From: Antedon bifida
Taxonomy: Eukaryota; Echinodermata; Crinoidea; Comatulida; Antedonidae
Assembly (NCBI GenBank): GCA_963402885.1
Contig: OY727093.1
Span: forward strand, 17,613,036-17,677,035
Reading direction: 5' to 3'
Length of the DNA stretch: 64,000 nt
Below are positions 21,801 to 33,310 of this stretch, one piece after another. The notes under the pieces are model-generated. The model did not search any database, was not told the DNA's origin, and saw nothing but the letters and a program-made list of their open reading frames with translations. Both the position numbers and the translations under genes were made by a program. The first letter of the stretch is position 1, and each line of letters opens with the position of its first letter.

Positions 21801-24800
21801 GTGTCAGTGGGGTCACGCTTTAAAAATCTTAAACTTCAGTCTACACAAGTGTATTTGGTTCTCGCAGTCTAGTCGTTTTGGACCATTTTTGCCACTTATA
21901 TCCACCTTAAAACCAACTTGTAGTGGTAGCCGTTTTTAACAATTTGTCATTCATGTCAACCTAAGAACTAAATGGCAATCTAGCCTTTTTAACAATGTTG
22001 TCATCCGTGTCCACCTAAGGACTAACTCACAGTCTAGCCGTTTTTAACCATTTCGTCATCCCTATCCATCTAAATAAATATTGTCAATTTAACAATTTTT
22101 TAACCATTATGATTCAAAACACAATATTGTTTTAATTTTAGGAGATACTGCAGAGGTACCTGCTGCAGGTAAGAAACAGTAACAAAAACACAATGTAATT
22201 TCTAATAGTATTCATTCTATTTTGTGTACACTTGGGATAAACAAATTGTTTTATGTTTGAAGACCAGGCAGCGAAAGTAAAGTGTCCGATATTTTGTGTG
22301 GACCATCTTTTGGCTTTTTACAGTTCATTACAACTGATCCTGAAGCTTGGTTCTCACTTGAAAACTTGACCAATCAGAAGCAACAGTTCGGATGGCCAAT
22401 CGCGTCGTGATTGGTCAAATTACTTACGTTCTAATCACGTCCTTACGTTGCGATCAAGCGAGAACCAAGCGTTAGGTTTGTGAATAAACGCACTCTTATT
22501 TTTGATTTGTCAGACAATAGTACAGCTACAAACAACGGTACAGCTGAAGCCGACGGCACAGCCGTGGAAGAAAGTGCAGGTGATGGTAAGTAAGAAACAT
22601 AAGAAATTCATCATTTAACTTCATTCGTCGTTAATTTTGGCTATCGTCTATTGGCTTAATTTAATACACTAATCTCGAGTTGGAGAAACAAATTGGAATA
22701 TCAATGATCGTTTATTAAACATTTATTTTGGATTCAGTGCTCCAATTAGGTATATTTACTATGTAAGTTTGTCTCTCTGTCTTTCTGCCAAGGCAATCTA
22801 GCAACAGAATGATGAGCCCGCCTTGCCAAGATAGGAATGTTACGGTTACAGCCGTTAATTTGTAGGCTGACCATACATTTAATTGTACTTATTCTTTTAA
22901 AAGTTCGAGTGTGTCAGATTTTTCTTACGAACATGAAGTTCTAAATAGTTATCTATTTCGTTTAATTGTTTTATGATAATATACACGATAGATCAGACTT
23001 AACAGTTTTAAGTTGACGATATTGTTTGTCTTCATTTTGACAATGTTGGAATTCATTAATACACAAACCATTATTGTAGATGGCCGGAAATGGTATTCTC
23101 GCACGTAAAAATCATGAAGTGCAATTGGCAAAACAATCGTAGCATAATTTTTTCCGACGGTAAACACACGCACACTAAAAGTTCTCCCGAACCATAAACA
23201 GTTCCTCTGGCTTGGGCCTGAATAACATAACATGTAACACCATTTGGGGTGGACCTGTTTCTAGAATGTTCATTGTAAAAGTTCCCACCGCCGCGGCGTT
23301 ACATCAAACTTTGCCGTTTTTCAGTCAAGTTACACACTCTTTTGCAAACTACAGAAAACTAGCGTCTTTGTAGAACCAGCATGGTACAGGTACATCCACG
23401 TCCTAAAAGGGAATTCCCGACTTGTATATTAACAACGAATATGCGTTCCATTGCCCCATCGTCGATTCCTAAATGACGGTACAGTACGCTACTCGCCTCA
23501 ATATAGGGGAAAACTGTATATTTAAAATGTAATCCTTGTTGTAGATTCTCCAAAACTGAGAACATTTCACATCTAGATCAGTGTATAATTGATAACAAGT
23601 TTCAGCATCGGAAACAATTTCGCAACCCACCATTTTTTTCCCCACCCAAACATTGGGTCGCGACCCATATGTTGCGGAACGGCGGTGTAGACTAACTTAA
23701 ATGTTTTATTTCCCTAACTAATGAATTCTCACCGCATTACTTCATTGATTAATTTAAATTGGGTTGTGTTTTGAAGAAACAAGATAAGTATATATGTACA
23801 TTATTCTCCGGTTTCTCTTATAACCAAACATTTGAGTAAGCCAATTGGCCAATCAGTCAAACGTAGGGCGTGGAACTGTCGCAACCACAGTTGAGATTGC
23901 CTTGGTTGCAATGGTCATAAATAACGGGATTTTATCCCACTCTATATTATTCAAACGTGTTTTTGCCAAACTAATTTATTGACCGTGATATCATACTGAC
24001 CAATAGAATGACGGACTGATCAAGATAAATGTCATTTCTTGACACTAACAGAATTAAATTTAATGTTATTTTTATTTTCAGCCAATCAAGTCAACTTCCA
24101 AGGTACGATATTTGTCTGCATATTATTCCAAAACAGTATTATGTATTTTATTATAGGCTAATAAATATACGATAATAATTAAATTATTTTAATATAAATA
24201 TTTGTAATTGGTGCTACAGGAATTGTTCTCCTTTTTTTGTTATTGTTGTGGAAAGATAATTTTAGTTTTTAATAAGAGATATCAAATATAATACTATTTT
24301 GTTTATAATTAATAATTTATAATTGATGTTGATTTTGCATCCATTGTATTAATTTCTTTTTGAATGTATACTATGAATATTGAATAAAAAAATAGTAAAT
24401 ACTGTGTTACGAAACATAAATTGCAATACAAAAAACGCCTAAAAAACGAATTAACTTTAGTGTATTCTACCTAAAAACGAACTCTCCGTCTCTATTAGTC
24501 CTTTCTGATTATTTATTTGAGTCATTCCTATCCACCCAAAAACGAACACGTTTTTAGCCGTTTGTTATCTTATCTTATTATAATTGATCATCTTGCTTTA
24601 ATTGCTGGTATGCCTACATTTCTTACATTATGAATGCCTATATGAAAAAAAGAGACTTGTTTTAATTTCAGACGATGGCGCAGTTGTAGACGCTGGAGAT
24701 GGTGCAGCAGGTAAGTGAGAACAAATACAATTTTTAAATTACTTAGCCATGTTTGAATTTAGTTGGATACAATTTAGTTTGGCTACTCGTGAGATGGACG

Positions 24801-26770
24801 AATGGGGCATTGTTTAAAGGATCACGAGGTCCATGGATAATAGTGCATTAACATGACGTATGTTTCAGTTTCTAATGAACCATTATTGTGTGTTGACAAG
24901 CTCTGTCTACACTATCAAACTAGTTTGGCAAAAAATGTGTGATGTGCCTAAATATGGTAGTGATATGACATCATCATGTCCATATAGGGCACATCACATT
25001 TTTTGTCACATAAAATGTGATTATTTTAGAGTTTTAGAGTTCTTTCATTCATCATTATAACACTATTACTTTCATTTTTCAGCAGGAAATGGTACAGTAG
25101 TTGCAGATAGTGCAGGTAGGCCTAATACCCATTTCATGCAACATAAATTTAAACTTGTTACGACTTGTAACATATTTTGATCCCTGACTTATTCGCATCC
25201 TCGAACCTTGTGAAATCTCCTATAAGTGTTGTTCATATTATGGGGAAAATAATGCACGGCGTGTAATAAGAAACAAGCCAATCAAATCATACACTTAGGC
25301 TTGTTATAATGCACCCTAATGTAAGGTAAAGTTCTCTGAAACAAAAAACATACATTGGATACTATTAAATTTGAATAATCCATAGATAAACAGTACATTA
25401 ACATGACGTATGTGTTCTAATTTCATGTTTTTAAATTTTCATTTGATTCATCGTTGTAAATTATCCTTATGTGTGATTAAAAACACTGTTACTTTTTACT
25501 TTTCAGCTGGAAACAGTACAGCTGTAGATGGTAAGTAACATTACATACAACCATTAAAACAATTAAAACCGTGTTCATTTATTCGATTCTTAGTGCTGTA
25601 TCTCAACATACAGTACAATGTAAAAATAACGAATGTTTATGAGTGTTATGGTACAATAAAAACATGCGGTAAAAGATAAAATTCCATTTTTAAGAGCGAC
25701 ATCCGAGTGAAATGGAATTCTCATAACCCGGATAAAAATAGTCACAGATGATTGAAAATGCTCTATATTGATACATTAATTAGGGTGACTAATGAATATT
25801 ATTCTATACCAAATAGGGTGAAGAATATTTAGAACTTATCTAAATTAATTAGAAACTACAGTATTTTAGCTTTCAAATTCAACAATATAAGATAATAGGT
25901 TATTTTCTGTCTGTATTATTCAGTTTGTATCAGTGTACATTTATATATTATTATAATTGTTATTATTAGGAGACGCAGCACCAGCAGTTGCACCAGCAGA
26001 AGAACCAGCACCAGCAGGTATGTTCCTGACGGTTGTTATTTCAAACAAATAAACATTTTTTATTTTTAAAATAGTGTATTATATATTATTATACACTTTC
26101 GAGGTAAAAAAACATAAACATTTTGTAAAAGTCGGTACTTAAAATAGTACCGACAACACCATTAGACCTAGTTATAAAAAACTTCATTTTTAGTAACTTA
26201 CTGTTATGTTTAATTCGAATTCTGTATTTGTTAACTTAGAATAATTTGACAACGATGTTTATAAATTTAATTTATTTAACTGGGGGAGGGAGGAATGGTT
26301 CCACATGGATTGATTTGCAGATTAATAAAAAGTAAGACCAAGTTTAATCCATTCATTTCATTCATCTTTTTACTTTGGAATACCATGATCACATAATACA
26401 GTATATCCATAGCCAAAAAAATCTTAACCCAAGAAAGCATTGTACAGATAAAAAAAAGTTAAGGTTGTAACATTTTACAATGAATATAATTATTCTGAAA
26501 AGTAGGCGCCTGTTGTGATTTGTATTTATTTATTTACTTACTAATGTTTGTTTTAAAAGTAAATGTATTTATTTGAAACAATTTGTATGTTTTACTTTAA
26601 CACAATATGTTGCCTGTAGGCCTATCATCCCTTCATCTACTTGCCTTCACTAGCTCATCATCTAATCAATCTATTCATTATTCATTTTACATTTTTCTAT
26701 CTTTGAAAAGACATGAATTTATTTAATTTCATTAATATTATTGTTTTCTTTATTTTTTTCTACAGTATAA
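18816..26770 (+). CDS. Gene B: secreted acidic Ala/Gly-rich protein encoded by micro-exons
   Basis: No named family recognised. Twelve coding exons, all junctions phase 1: 18816-18885 (signal peptide MKQTVLVLAIAFACIA...), 21013-21042 (AKRAKLMAAL), 21354-21374 (ENQVDFQ), 21748-21771, 22142-22168, 22514-22585, 24082-24102 (ANQVNFQ), 24672-24710, 25083-25115, 25507-25530, 25970-26017 (Pro/Ala/Glu-rich) and 26766-26770 (Val-stop). Predicted length is 137 residues. An acceptor at 18796-18797 implies a 5' UTR intron. After a basic second exon the chain is acidic and has four N-x-T/N-x-S-type sequons (for example NST and NGT), so extracellular glycosylation is plausible. Exons 3 and 7 look like duplicates of each other and carry the (N/D)FQ motif also found in gene A. 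Internal exons are 21-72 nt, symmetric and individually skippable. Function unknown; the splice pattern and repeated motif make the gene credible. Confidence 0.78.
19005..20850. repeat. 53-bp minisatellite in intron 1 of gene B, about 35 copies
   Basis: Unit of 53 bp of the form GGCAATAATGGTGACGATCG followed by TAAAGATATAATGATGGTGG and TGACAATGTATGT. Variant groups cluster (GATCGTAAAGATATA type at 19000-19700; GGTTATGACGATACAATTAT type at 19700-20110; more diverged to 20850), which suggests regional expansion. Minus-strand His/Ser/Ile-rich open frames exist in all frames because 53 is not a multiple of three. They are by-products. Confidence 0.92.
22344..22472. mobile_element. Short MITE in an intron of gene B
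   Basis: Ends are inverted: AGCTTGGTTCTCACTTG and (C)AAGCGAGAACCAAGC. The body includes GACCAATCAGAAGC and ATTGGTCAAATTA. The family also appears at about 39160-39313, ending GGGAACCAAGCTT. Non-coding, inserted between the 22142 and 22514 exons. Confidence 0.65.
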
Positions 26771-27180
26771 TTTCTACAAATTCCATACTGTGGGAACGCA
26801 TCAAGAATACTGCGTCTGATGTCATCCTGCTAATATAAAACAACTATCATCTCTATTATAAAGTAAAATGATATAGTAACATTCCCATTTTTCGACAGTA
26901 ATTGTGATTATTTTGATTGGGAACCTATCACTTTCTGGTGCTGTGAATTCATTCTTTATATTCTAAAGATTATTTACAATATGTTATATTGGTTTAGGTT
27001 ATTAAATGTCTGGTGTAACTAATGGGGAAATAGATAGGATTAAGACCGATACATTAATCAAAGTATAAACTTGAAAAAATCTATAATCATTAAAGATTTG
27101 CTAAAAGGTTGAACTTAATACAAATTTCTTTTCATGATTTAAATAGGTATGTTTGTTTACAAAAGTATTCCCGTAAGATA

Positions 27181-27186
27181 AATAAA
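27181..27186 (+). promoter_or_regulatory. Possible poly(A) signal of gene B
   Basis: AATAAA about 410 bases after the gene B stop codon. Other hexamers are possible in this AT-rich tract. Confidence 0.3.
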
Positions 27187-28617
27187 ATACTAAATTGTAT
27201 TTATTTAAAATTTATACTCAGGTGTCCTAAATTTAAATAGCTTTTTAAATTGACAGTGGATATTTATTAAAATAATTAAACAGGGAAGAGTAAGATTACA
27301 TTTTCTCACTCATCCCTGAATTAATTAACTAATTCTTTGAAGTTAAACCAGGGAAGACAATGTAGAAGGAATGATGGTACTGTACAATATGATCACGTTT
27401 ACATCTAGATTAAGCAGGCAAAAAGTGTACAGAAAGTATAGTTATTTTTTAGTACATGTTTGCACAACCACATTCAAAATGTGTACACTGCCTTCTCACG
27501 TGTTTCAACCAATAGTTTAACTTTTAAAGAATATTGCAATTTGTTGTCAATTTATTAGTGCCGTATTTATTTAAATTTAGGTTTCTATTCTAACATAATG
27601 CGTATAGGTAAAATACGTAAAGTATAATTTATTATAATAATATTGAAATGTTGATATTATATTGCATTAAACATGTTATTATTGTTGGTTCCTATGTTAA
27701 TATTACATTAAGGTATTATATGTAATGATAAATAATATATGATTATACATTATAATAATTATAGTTTATATATTATTAAAATTTAGTATTTAAAATATAC
27801 TATTTAATACAATTACTGTACTTTACAATAATTATACAGAATTTGTATTAAAATAAAGACATTATGTAATATTAAAATGTATTACAAAACAATATTATTA
27901 ATATTACTGTAAAATGTCGTGTAGGCAAAAGTTACAGTATAAAATGCTACAAAATATAATAGTATTACAGTATAATATGCAATTGTTCAACTATACTATA
28001 ATATTATTTATATTGTAGTAAATAATAATAAAACAAGAAATAATTGCGATGGAAGACTATCTTTAGTGTTAGACTCTCGTTATAGTTTGTCTGAGCTTAT
28101 AAGACATCGAAATAACCACATGTTACAGTAATATTACTGATAGATATATTGCAAACTTATTACCAACGAACTGTATAACTATACTTCTTAGCTAAATGGT
28201 AAACAATTCATCAATAAGGTTATCGAAAGGAAACAATAAACAAAGCTTACCTTGTCTTCTGCACATTCTTGTCGTTTTGACTTGTTTATTTGTAATGCGT
28301 TGTGGTATTCGAATTATTTCACGATGTGATTGGTTAGAAATGTTTTTTAAAAAATACCGTTTCGCGGTCTTGTTTAGGCCTACTTCCTTCATTCAAAACA
28401 TCCTTAAAACATCTGCTGTTAAATAAGGCGGTACACTTCTTTATCAAATTACGTATTTGGTTCATAGAAGTGATTGACAATACTGGTTCTATGTTTGGTT
28501 GAGATTATTGTGCTACTGACTGCAGTCACATACTGTAACTGTATGTCAAAGTTAACCGAATAGACTTGTATAGTTAGCATTCGCATAAAGCTGTTGGCCT
28601 ACCTATAATTTTACTTT
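27187..28617. other. AT-rich intergenic stretch after gene B
   Basis: Very AT-rich, with many ATAATATTA words. The overlapping opposite-strand open frames at 28192-28426 show no recognisable domain. Nothing supported. Confidence 0.4.
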
Positions 28618-28851
28618 TTACTCGGGGTACCCGAGTCTAGGACTTACTCATTTTCTCCATCTGGACACTATTGAGTAAAAAGTGCGATTTTTAAAGTACT
28701 ACTCCTCTCTTATTAGTTGTAGTATTGAGCTGGGATTTGGCATGAATGTACTACAGGGACATGTCCTCAAATCTATAGAGCCGGATTTTTAAATTTTAAA
28801 CCGGATGCAGCCATATGACGTCTCAAAGATGGTACCATATAGCCGTATTTG
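28618..28851. repeat. tRNA-Val-associated cassette, left part (target of LINE insertion)
   Basis: Begins near the palindrome CTCGGGGTACCCGAG and continues through GAGCCGGATTTTTAAATTTT to GGTACCATATAGCCGTATTTG. Segments of the same order recur at 37654-37836 and 37989-38116. The right-hand continuation of this copy is displaced to 37357 by the LINE. Confidence 0.75.
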
Positions 28852-30303
28852 GTAGGTTACAGTACACCAGTCCACGCGCTTCTAGTTCAACATCAAGAGG
28901 AACGTTCAACCGTAGTAAGAAGTCTTATGAAACCCACGACCACATGAACAACCGACCTAAGCAACGAGCCCATCACAACCACAAAGGCCACGCGCGTCTA
29001 AGAACATTTGAGTGTTTAAAATGTGGATTAACAAATCATCAAACCAGAGACTGTTTTTATACTCATCCAATTCGATGTGCTATTTGTGGTGAGTATGGAC
29101 ACAAAGCATACCTTTGTCGTACACAAGATCACAAACACGTCCACTTCAACAATCGTGAAGCATAGGACAACGGCAGCAGCAATGTAAGCACTAACAATAA
29201 ATTCACTGTCCTATTAGACGAAGCAGAACATTTAGAGAACAATGACAATTATTTCCCTACAAATACTACATCAGCATCTACGACTGGAAGCATTTTTAAA
29301 CGTCACAGACGTGGTCATGGTAAAAGAAACAAGAATAAGACTGGTAAGAATATTACAAATCATGGCAAATGTCTTTTAAATATTGGTTTCAACAATGTAA
29401 ATCGATTACGCTCTAAAGTTCCAGAAATTTTAAGATTAATGAATTCGGAAAATATACACATATTTGGAGTTGTAGAAACTTTTTTAAAAGGTGAATTAAC
29501 TGATGATATTAATGGGTTCCAATGGATAGGTAAAAACAGAAGTTCAAAGGGGGGTGGTGGAATTGGTGTATTTATATCAAAAAATGTTAAGATTATTGAT
29601 GACAATGTTTTGAACTCGCGAGATGATACATATGAAAGATTATGGTTCAAAATCTCTCCTGGTGAAAATCAAATTTATATAGCCGTTGCATATTTTCCTG
29701 TTGAGGGAGTAGATAATGATTTATGTGATGAATTATATAACCAATTGCTTTCTGATATAATTTGTATCGAGAATGATCATGGGGACACCGATCCCCAAAT
29801 CATAATAATGTCTGATATGAATGCTAGGATAGGTAAAGAAATCCCTTATGGCGATCCAGTTCTAAACTCAAATGGCGAGCGTCTTTTAAATTTTCGTAAC
29901 GACACATGTTTAAATATTCTTAATTGTACTCGGAAGTGTGTAGGTAAATTCACATGGTTTAGAAACAATTTCCAAAGTACTATCGATTATATGCTTTGTT
30001 CTGATAATTTAGTTGATTCGGTTCAAGAATTTTTAATTGATGAAGATCGAATAATGGGTCTGGGGAGTGACCATAATGTTTTATTATTAAAATTATCTGT
30101 AAAAGGTGTTGGTAAAGTATACGTTAATCGTAATACCAGATATAGCTGGGACTTTAAACAAGGGCAAGATTTTGAATTATTTCATGGTAAAATAGACGAA
30201 AAGTTTAAAGATTGGAATGCCGATTCATACCATGATGTTGACATGCTTTGGGAATCATGGAAACAAAATTTAATTGAAGCGGCTCGCAAAGGAATTGGTG
30301 TAC
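28852..30303 (+). pseudogene. Outer LINE, 5' part: CCHC-finger and endonuclease region
   Basis: A single frame is open apart from one TAG at 29163-29165. It encodes paired zinc knuckles (CLKCGLTNHQTRDC and CAICGEYGHKAYLC) and then an APE-like endonuclease with a VVETF start, SDMNARIG and a terminal SDHN motif. The first Met of the frame lies in flanking DNA, so the element is probably 5'-truncated. The frame is cut at 30303 by the nested CR1-like insertion and resumes at about 34539. It is a non-LTR retrotransposon of uncertain clade; the stop, frameshifts and insertion mean it is dead. Confidence 0.85.
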
Positions 30304-30325
30304 ACTTACACTTACACTTACACTT
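30302..30325 (-). repeat. (ACACTT)4 microsatellite tail of the CR1-like LINE
   Basis: Four hexamers at the 3' terminus of the nested element (AAGTGT on its own strand). Short 3' microsatellite tails in place of poly(A) are typical of CR1/L2-group LINEs. It overlaps the TGTAC direct repeat that brackets the insertion (30299-30303 and 34534-34538). Confidence 0.7.
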
Positions 30326-30400
30326 AATGTTTGATGGAAATAGTTTAGGCTAGTGCCTATTAGATTCCATTTCTAGCCGAAAATAGTTGTCATAGCCTCT

Positions 30401-33310
30401 TCAGATGTTCACTGAAGAGGCTTGTATTACATATTTAGGCAGAGAATTCCAGTGATGTATGACTCTGATGGTAAAAAAGTTGACCCTGCACATAAGATTT
30501 CCTCTAAGTTTTGGACGATATAGTTTTAAGCTGTGTCCCCTGGTTCTGATGTTGTGAGACAATTTAAATAAATCTTTTGGGTCAATATCCTCAAAGCCTT
30601 TCAAAATTTTGAAAGCTTCAATCAAATCTCCTCGTAGTCTTCTTGTCTCTAATGGTTGAAGATCAAGATATTCTAACCTTTTATCATATGGTAGATCACT
30701 TATTGACTTAACCATCTTTGTAGCTCTTCTCTGCACCTTCTCCAAGATTTCTTTGTCTTTGTTATAGTAAGGAGACCAGGACTGTATACAGTATTCCATA
30801 TGTGGACGGATGTATGCCTTGTACATGACCTGAAAACTTTCTTTGTCAATATTTTTGAATGTTCTTTTGACAGTTCTCATACTATTCGTCGCTCTAGCTG
30901 CTGCTGCAGCACACTGTCGGCTTGGCTTGCAGTCGCTAGTGAAGATAACACCAAGGTCTTTTTCTTCGTTTACTGCCAATAACGTTTCCCCATTTAGACA
31001 ATATTCTGATTTCTCTGTCTTTCTGCCAACATGGAGCACTTCGCATTTCTTGGTATTGAATTTTAGTAGCCAGTCTTCTGACCATTCCTGAGCCCTATCA
31101 AGATCAATTTGAAGTTTTCTTGAATCCGATTTTTCTTTGATGGTCTTTATAATCTTTGCATCATCTGCAAACATGTTAAAGTCTGCGCTGATAATTTTAT
31201 CTGGAAGATCGTTTATGAAGAGGATGAATAGGATTGGGCCAAGGACTGATCCTTGTGGGACTCCACTCACTACATCTACCGGCTTGGATGTTGTATTTCT
31301 TACAATTACTTTCTGTGTTCTTCCTGCCAGAAACTCAGCTATCCAATTTATAGTCTTACCAGATATTCCATAGCCTATCAGCTTGTGAATTAGTCTTCGA
31401 TGTGGAACGCTATCGAACGCCTTCATATAATCAAGGTATACGATATCCACATCTTCACCACTATCTAGAGCTTCAGTGACTGTTTCGAATGTTTGTAGCA
31501 AATTTGTAAGACAAGACCTACCACTTAGGAATCCATGTTGACACCTAGACAGCATTCTACTTCCTTTAACAAAGCCAAGCACATTGTCTTTGATGATTGA
31601 TTCAAAAACTTTACATGGTATTGATGTTAGGCTGATGGGCCGATAATTTTCAGCTTTCTTCTTGGATCCTTTCTTGAAAATTGGTGTGACATTTGCAGTC
31701 TTCCAATCTTTTGGTAATTTACCTGTCTCAAGTGAGAGCTTGAAAATGATAGTAAGTGGATGAGCTAGAGAACTGGCACATTGGTTCAGAACCATAGGAT
31801 GGACACCATCTGGACCAGGAGCTTTGTTTGGTTGCTGTTGATTTAATTTCTTCTGAACATCTTCTTCCGAAAATACAATATTTTCAAGAATGTTGTCGCT
31901 GTTTCTGCTATCAAACTGGGGTAGGTCACCATCTGGTTCATGGGTATATACAGATTGAAAAAATTTGCTCAACATTTCAACTGCTTCCTGGTCACTTTCG
32001 GTCAAACTTCCATCTTCCTTTACAAGATTAGTTATACCTTCTTTTACTTTTTGTTGTTCCCTAATGTACTTGTACACTGGCTTAGGATTTTTCTTAAAGT
32101 TCTTCATTAACTTTTGCTCATGTTCTATACGTGCCTTTCTCACGTTTGCACTTGCGACATTCCTCTGTTTCTTGTACTCAAGGTAGTCCTTGTACTGGTT
32201 TGTCTGTCTGTACTTTTTGTATAATTTGTGTTTCTTCTTTATACTCTTCTTTATTCTAGCTTTCAGCCATACAGGTTTCATGTTCTTTCTCATTGACCTC
32301 TTAGGTATATATTTTTCAGTTTCTTCGTTGTAGATTTCCATAAATGTTTCCCATGCCTGGTTACAACTTTTAGCATCAAGCAGAGCATCCCAATTTAATT
32401 TCCCAAATGAATCATTTAGTTTCTCATAATCACCTTTTGCGTAATTCTTTTGTTTTTTCTCATCACTTCCAATAGGATTTCTTGAACAGGTATACTCAAA
32501 AAACAATACATCATGATCACTTTTCCCAAGTGGGCTACAATGTTGTATCTCTTCAATTGCACTTTCATCATTTGTCAATACCAGGTCAAGCATTGATGGC
32601 CTTTGTCCTTCTTTGTGTCTTGTCATCTCAATTACATGCTGATGTAAAAATAAGTCTTGGCTTGTTTCGTAGAAACTCTCAGCATCATCTCCCTTTATGC
32701 CTTCAGCTTCCACTCTATATTCCTCCCACTTGATCTGGGGATAATTAAAGTCTCCCATTAACAGTCTATGAGTTACATTCTGCTTCATGGATTCCTCGAT
32801 TAGTATATTGAGGGCTCTGTTGTTTTGTCTTGAGCTACTGACACAGCTTCGGTAACATACTCCAACCAATAGTGTTTCATATAATGTTAACTTGATTTTG
32901 CACCAAATACTTTCGTTGAACTGATTCTCATTTAGCACATAGCACGGAGTGGCCTGCAAGGATTTGTGACAGAGCAACATTACTCCTCCTGCTGAGGTTT
33001 CGCCATCATGATCCCTTCGGAAAAGGTCGTAATCAGGAATAGAAAGTATACCGTCTGTTACTGTTTGCTTGCCCCACGTTTCAGTAATTCCAATAATGTG
33101 TGGCTTGTAGAGTTCAATATCCATTTTGAGTTCATCCATCTTTTTTACAATACTTTGTGCATTTGTGTAATAAACATTTAAAGACTCTCTATTTACAATA
33201 TTTACATTTTCTATAGCTTCTGCATGTTTTCTAACGTCTCTCATCTGTTCCTTTCGCTCTCCGAAAGGGCTGATGAGGTTGACGTTCCACATATATCTCA
33301 TCCTCCTCAC
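30401..33310 (-). CDS. CR1-like ORF2: endonuclease and reverse transcriptase
   Basis: 969 residues. The N-terminal APE-type endonuclease has NAQSI, IGITETW, LLMGDFNYP and KSDHD. The reverse transcriptase follows, with NYRPISLTSIPCK, QHGFLSGRSC, YLDYMKAFDSVPH, GVPQGSVLGPILFILFINDL and the catalytic FADD box. The C-terminal region includes VQRRATKM and FFTIRVIHHWNSLP, as in CR1/L2-group proteins. It would nick target DNA and prime cDNA synthesis from its own RNA. The frame overlaps the end of ORF1 by 80 bases in another frame, so translation may begin by reinitiation or at a downstream Met. No disabling stop is visible. Confidence 0.93.
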   Translation of the reverse strand: MRRMRYMWNVNLISPFGERKEQMRDVRKHAEAIENVNIVNRESLNVYYTNAQSIVKKMDELKMDIELYKPHIIGITETWGKQTVTDGILSIPDYDLFRRDHDGETSAGGVMLLCHKSLQATPCYVLNENQFNESIWCKIKLTLYETLLVGVCYRSCVSSSRQNNRALNILIEESMKQNVTHRLLMGDFNYPQIKWEEYRVEAEGIKGDDAESFYETSQDLFLHQHVIEMTRHKEGQRPSMLDLVLTNDESAIEEIQHCSPLGKSDHDVLFFEYTCSRNPIGSDEKKQKNYAKGDYEKLNDSFGKLNWDALLDAKSCNQAWETFMEIYNEETEKYIPKRSMRKNMKPVWLKARIKKSIKKKHKLYKKYRQTNQYKDYLEYKKQRNVASANVRKARIEHEQKLMKNFKKNPKPVYKYIREQQKVKEGITNLVKEDGSLTESDQEAVEMLSKFFQSVYTHEPDGDLPQFDSRNSDNILENIVFSEEDVQKKLNQQQPNKAPGPDGVHPMVLNQCASSLAHPLTIIFKLSLETGKLPKDWKTANVTPIFKKGSKKKAENYRPISLTSIPCKVFESIIKDNVLGFVKGSRMLSRCQHGFLSGRSCLTNLLQTFETVTEALDSGEDVDIVYLDYMKAFDSVPHRRLIHKLIGYGISGKTINWIAEFLAGRTQKVIVRNTTSKPVDVVSGVPQGSVLGPILFILFINDLPDKIISADFNMFADDAKIIKTIKEKSDSRKLQIDLDRAQEWSEDWLLKFNTKKCEVLHVGRKTEKSEYCLNGETLLAVNEEKDLGVIFTSDCKPSRQCAAAAARATNSMRTVKRTFKNIDKESFQVMYKAYIRPHMEYCIQSWSPYYNKDKEILEKVQRRATKMVKSISDLPYDKRLEYLDLQPLETRRLRGDLIEAFKILKGFEDIDPKDLFKLSHNIRTRGHSLKLYRPKLRGNLMCRVNFFTIRVIHHWNSLPKYVIQASSVNI

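Noticed and set aside
22949..23565. Two minus-strand frames (94 and 68 residues) in a gene B intron that look like mixed-composition protein
   Set aside because: I considered a degraded retro-copied gene, but no domain could be recognised and the frames do not join. A protein-profile search would decide.
28192..28426. Overlapping opposite-strand open frames of 66 and 76 residues
   Set aside because: No domain, no flanking gene structure, and strand-symmetric openness suggests chance.
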